Shown in pieces: positions 7,701-8,595 of a DNA stretch of 8,595 bases. Source of the stretch: Candidatus Poseidonia sp. Lineage in GTDB: Archaea; Thermoplasmatota; Poseidoniia; Poseidoniales; Poseidoniaceae. The notes under the pieces were generated by a model that was not told the DNA's origin, searched no databases, and worked only from the letters and a program-made list of their open reading frames with translations. Location: positions 1-8,595 of the forward strand of contig DUIU01000115.1 in assembly GCA_013330155.1 (NCBI GenBank). Direction: 5' to 3'. Position 1 is the stretch's first letter; every line of letters begins with the position of its first letter. Position numbers and translations under genes: made by a program.

Positions 7701-7971
7701 TGGCACCACTGAAGCCGTTGACGACGAAGGTTGGTCCCCTTTGCCTCCACCATCCGAAGAGGATTCTGAAGTCCCCGTAGAAACGGACCTGGTCACCAGC
7801 TCTGAGCCCATGGCATCCTTGGACGATGAGCGAGCCAGACTTGAAGCCGAACTTGCCCGACTTGATGCTGAACGAAGCCATCGCATTGCCCATACCCCTG
7901 CTCCCGCCCCCACCGGGGCAGACTCGGCACTCGCTGACCTTGAGTCGCGCCTTTCAGACGTTGAATTTTGA
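4789..7971 (+). CDS. 1060-residue multidomain coiled-coil protein with N-terminal globular domains
   Basis: No named family recognised. It has no signal peptide or membrane segment, so it is cytoplasmic. Residues 20-80 (TPAGHRLIRAGRIVGYL, then LLGGIEAKTAL) resemble the PATAN/DUF4388-type pattern of archaeal and bacterial signalling proteins. Residues 125-235 (VRGAMAIDSGMLIDHV, later SGALLLARSGEISLAVWT) resemble a Roadblock/LC7 fold. Residues 250-360 (EVTGHIQSGSSSKSVSLVMS, then GVPVALWAP) look like a second PATAN-like domain. These calls are weak. Residues about 420-705 are a continuous Glu/Arg/Ala/Leu-rich coiled coil, and 720-910 a less charged helical region. Residues 960-1005 are an acidic, proline-containing linker, and the end is a short Arg/Glu/Leu helix (1012-1032) plus a short helical tail. 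The upstream Roadblock gene is 10 bases away and the small membrane protein gene overlaps the stop by one base. It is likely a scaffold; the role is inferred only from architecture and context. Confidence 0.9.
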   Translation: MFELPSGKPVNEAIVLEEGVLQPFAHGIVSTYAGRRKTPAGHRLIRAGRIVGYLAESDKKNVLLGGIEAKTALESFEAEQKVRHLAWSYTIGGLGALAELVPEAFVHQADRQGLKSSTNAVERLLARDLSTVIRTLAEHTTVRGAMAIDSGMLIDHVGDLPGLGEEERLASELHELMSGMGGQDLHNGWGMNGQSHWTLHTESGALLLARSGEISLAVWTERDANHARLLSSASISLEGEIVAAGAHGAKMPEGFTLRDGRGGPDAVVSMLKASMEEEVTGHIQSGSSSKSVSLVMSRGVPVALWAPAFDSEEEAMMALTEAKRKVQLIRFPAGTIVSAKSGTVDSFSIAGFIESLSTIRTRSEARQASLKAMLEDMLGFEAGLETLQQARAKMKFKSDGADIAEPLPIMRDEAVSAVDAGLRRKLEKAEQSLDELNKEKSVLETRVKALEKKKEAAQIVAREASESRQENTTALEGAHAQLNTMQVDLAQARAQWEEAESRAERLVRRVNELEHQVSQRAAELAKAIGEAESSSELQAMIEELALKEAELQANLAEGSERLDTIRKQSEDEERRLRVLSEQVNTSRERHARAQADLIGVQEQVHVSNLELDSVRTEEKHARQRTEEDRLRRSEDEARRSNIQAELRELMDERRQVLRELGDLGARRGHAEAELSTLVDKATSLAEAHEEALADIQEADRLRARLAEEPLAQALLDDNNTFQGLGPVLERLEHARSLGYSVTMLDRAVERALQVIQGTVDHVAATPRHLLSSEVMTLLERQVPQTAGAVRGLARWSVQQRLEQQLGETVNHVVVDLEHLLEDYDRSITMLRRIRNVLEQVERLGAPSHEVHALMANCQRPEALPSLAMGTRKLIQVALDDIYLEADQRDAGEAIGLEETARVLEELITQLDASGLTDGRPRGSMWDFQRDGLLPFERESIPAEQRIPVNEAMLSDLEPHLVQAEVIASADTGTTEAVDDEGWSPLPPPSEEDSEVPVETDLVTSSEPMASLDDERARLEAELARLDAERSHRIAHTPAPAPTGADSALADLESRLSDVEF

Positions 7972-8225
7972 TGATCACCATGACGGCCGAACCTACAACG
8001 CTGATGGGTCGTGAAGAACGAGAAGGCCCGGCTTACCCTCTGTGGATTGAACGTCTCTTGCTGTTGTGTGGCGTGGCTGTATTCGTGGTGTTTCGCTCCG
8101 ATGTTTTGGCCAGCATTGACCATTCCATCGGCGGCGTCTTGGTAACCTACATCGTGTTTCCAATGGTGTTGTTGGCCAGCATTGAACTCCTTGGACGGAT
8201 GCTGCAAAAGCAACTACGTTCATAG
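7971..8225 (+). CDS. Small two-helix membrane protein
   Basis: An 84-residue protein with a short polar N-terminus and two hydrophobic segments, about residues 25-41 (IERLLLLCGVAVFVVF) and 53-75 (GGVLVTYIVFPMVLLASIEL), ending in a basic tail (QKQLRS). It is probably a two-pass inner-membrane protein with both ends on the same side; I recognise no family. The ATG at 7971 overlaps the stop of the large coiled-coil gene by one base (TGATG), so it should be translated by coupling; no Shine-Dalgarno sequence is visible. A second in-frame ATG at 7980 is an equally possible start and would shorten it by three residues. Its stop overlaps the end of the convergent gene by six bases. Its position suggests it may attach the coiled-coil protein or the Roadblock complex to the membrane, which is inference. 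Confidence 0.75.
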   Translation: MITMTAEPTTLMGREEREGPAYPLWIERLLLLCGVAVFVVFRSDVLASIDHSIGGVLVTYIVFPMVLLASIELLGRMLQKQLRS

Positions 8226-8595
8226 TTGTGTGAAATCTTTGGTTTCAGGCTCTGGTGGCAAACGGTTGGTTCGAGATTGGATGAAGCCGATGACGCGCTG
8301 CCATGGAATGAAGAACCGAAGAACAGCCATGATGCTAAGGAACAAGAGGGCAGAGATGACCAATCCATAGGTAAGGGTCAACTCAATGGATTCCGAAACT
8401 TGTCCAGCCCATTGACTGCCCGTGGTGTCTGAAACAATGGTGAGTAACACCTTGTGGAAGCCAAGGGCCACCATGGTTGCAAGCCCCGTCAGTCCCAAAA
8501 ACAGGAATGTATGACGGAGGTGGGTGTTGAGGACGTTGTCCATTTGGCGGACGTATTCAGGGTCCCGCTTACAGGATTCAGGAAGGCGGAAGGCG
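8220..8595 (-). CDS. Membrane protein with two C-terminal transmembrane helices (N-terminus probably off the right edge)
   Basis: The frame is open from the stop at 8220 to the right edge. The first in-window Met (8543) has no ribosome binding site and is preceded by in-frame residues (AFRLPESCKRDPEYVRQ), so the true start probably lies outside the window, although a start at 8543 (107 residues) cannot be excluded. Counting from that Met, hydrophobic segments lie at about residues 13-36 (FLFLGLTGLATMVALGF and on) and 54-77 (ELTLTYGLVISALLFLSIMA and on). They are followed by a basic stretch and a polar, proline-containing tail ending TKDFTQL. No family recognised. It is convergent with, and overlaps by six bases, the small membrane protein gene. 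It may belong to a separate operon entering from the right. Confidence 0.7.
   Translation of the reverse strand, partial: AFRLPESCKRDPEYVRQMDNVLNTHLRHTFLFLGLTGLATMVALGFHKVLLTIVSDTTGSQWAGQVSESIELTLTYGLVISALLFLSIMAVLRFFIPWQRVIGFIQSRTNRLPPEPETKDFTQL

Noticed and set aside
7431..8213. 260-codon minus-strand frame inside the scaffold gene end
   Set aside because: Very Ser/Arg-rich with no domain-like pattern, it spans the junction of two well-supported plus-strand genes. It is a mirror of their codon use.

Overview
The window looks like chromosomal DNA from an archaeon with moderate GC and tightly packed genes. Two things point to archaea. A catalytic/regulatory aspartate transcarbamoylase pair (pyrB-pyrI) sits tail to tail with a TtuA/Ncs6-type tRNA thiolase carrying two zinc fingers and an iron-sulfur cysteine triad. 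A stand-alone Roadblock/LC7 protein is also present. Several starts are preceded by Shine-Dalgarno-like GAGG/GGTGA sequences, and junctions are of the TGATG type. My best guess, by inference only, is a marine planktonic Thermoplasmatota (Marine Group II / Poseidoniales-like). No rRNA, tRNA, CRISPR array, insertion sequence or integrase was recognised.

Layout. Positions 1-1556 (minus) hold most of a large membrane protein with six predicted N-terminal transmembrane helices and a long helical-repeat cytoplasmic part; it runs off the left edge. A spacer of about 130 bp separates it from the divergent pyrB-pyrI operon (1687-3104, plus). This operon encodes the catalytic and zinc-binding regulatory chains of aspartate transcarbamoylase, which commits carbamoyl phosphate to pyrimidine synthesis. 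The ttuA-like gene (3101-4114, minus) converges on pyrI, and the two stop codons overlap. Next comes the only real intergenic region, about 320 bp. Its AT-rich half carries three TTTCAATT-like elements spaced 20-21 bp apart.

From 4437 a second plus-strand operon runs to 8225. It encodes a 113-residue Roadblock/LC7 protein, a 1060-residue multidomain protein and an 84-residue two-helix membrane protein. The large protein has an N-terminal globular part that may contain Roadblock-like and PATAN-like folds, a long coiled coil, a helical region, an acidic linker and a final short helix. The last gene (8220 to the right edge, minus) is a two-helix membrane protein that overlaps the end of the operon.

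The pyr genes and the thiolase are housekeeping. The operon at 4437-8225 is the unexplained part. A small profilin-fold GTPase-regulator-type protein, a very large coiled-coil scaffold and a small membrane protein are translated as one unit, which suggests a cell-organisation or polarity-type module at the membrane. That role is inference; no GTPase gene is visible in the window.
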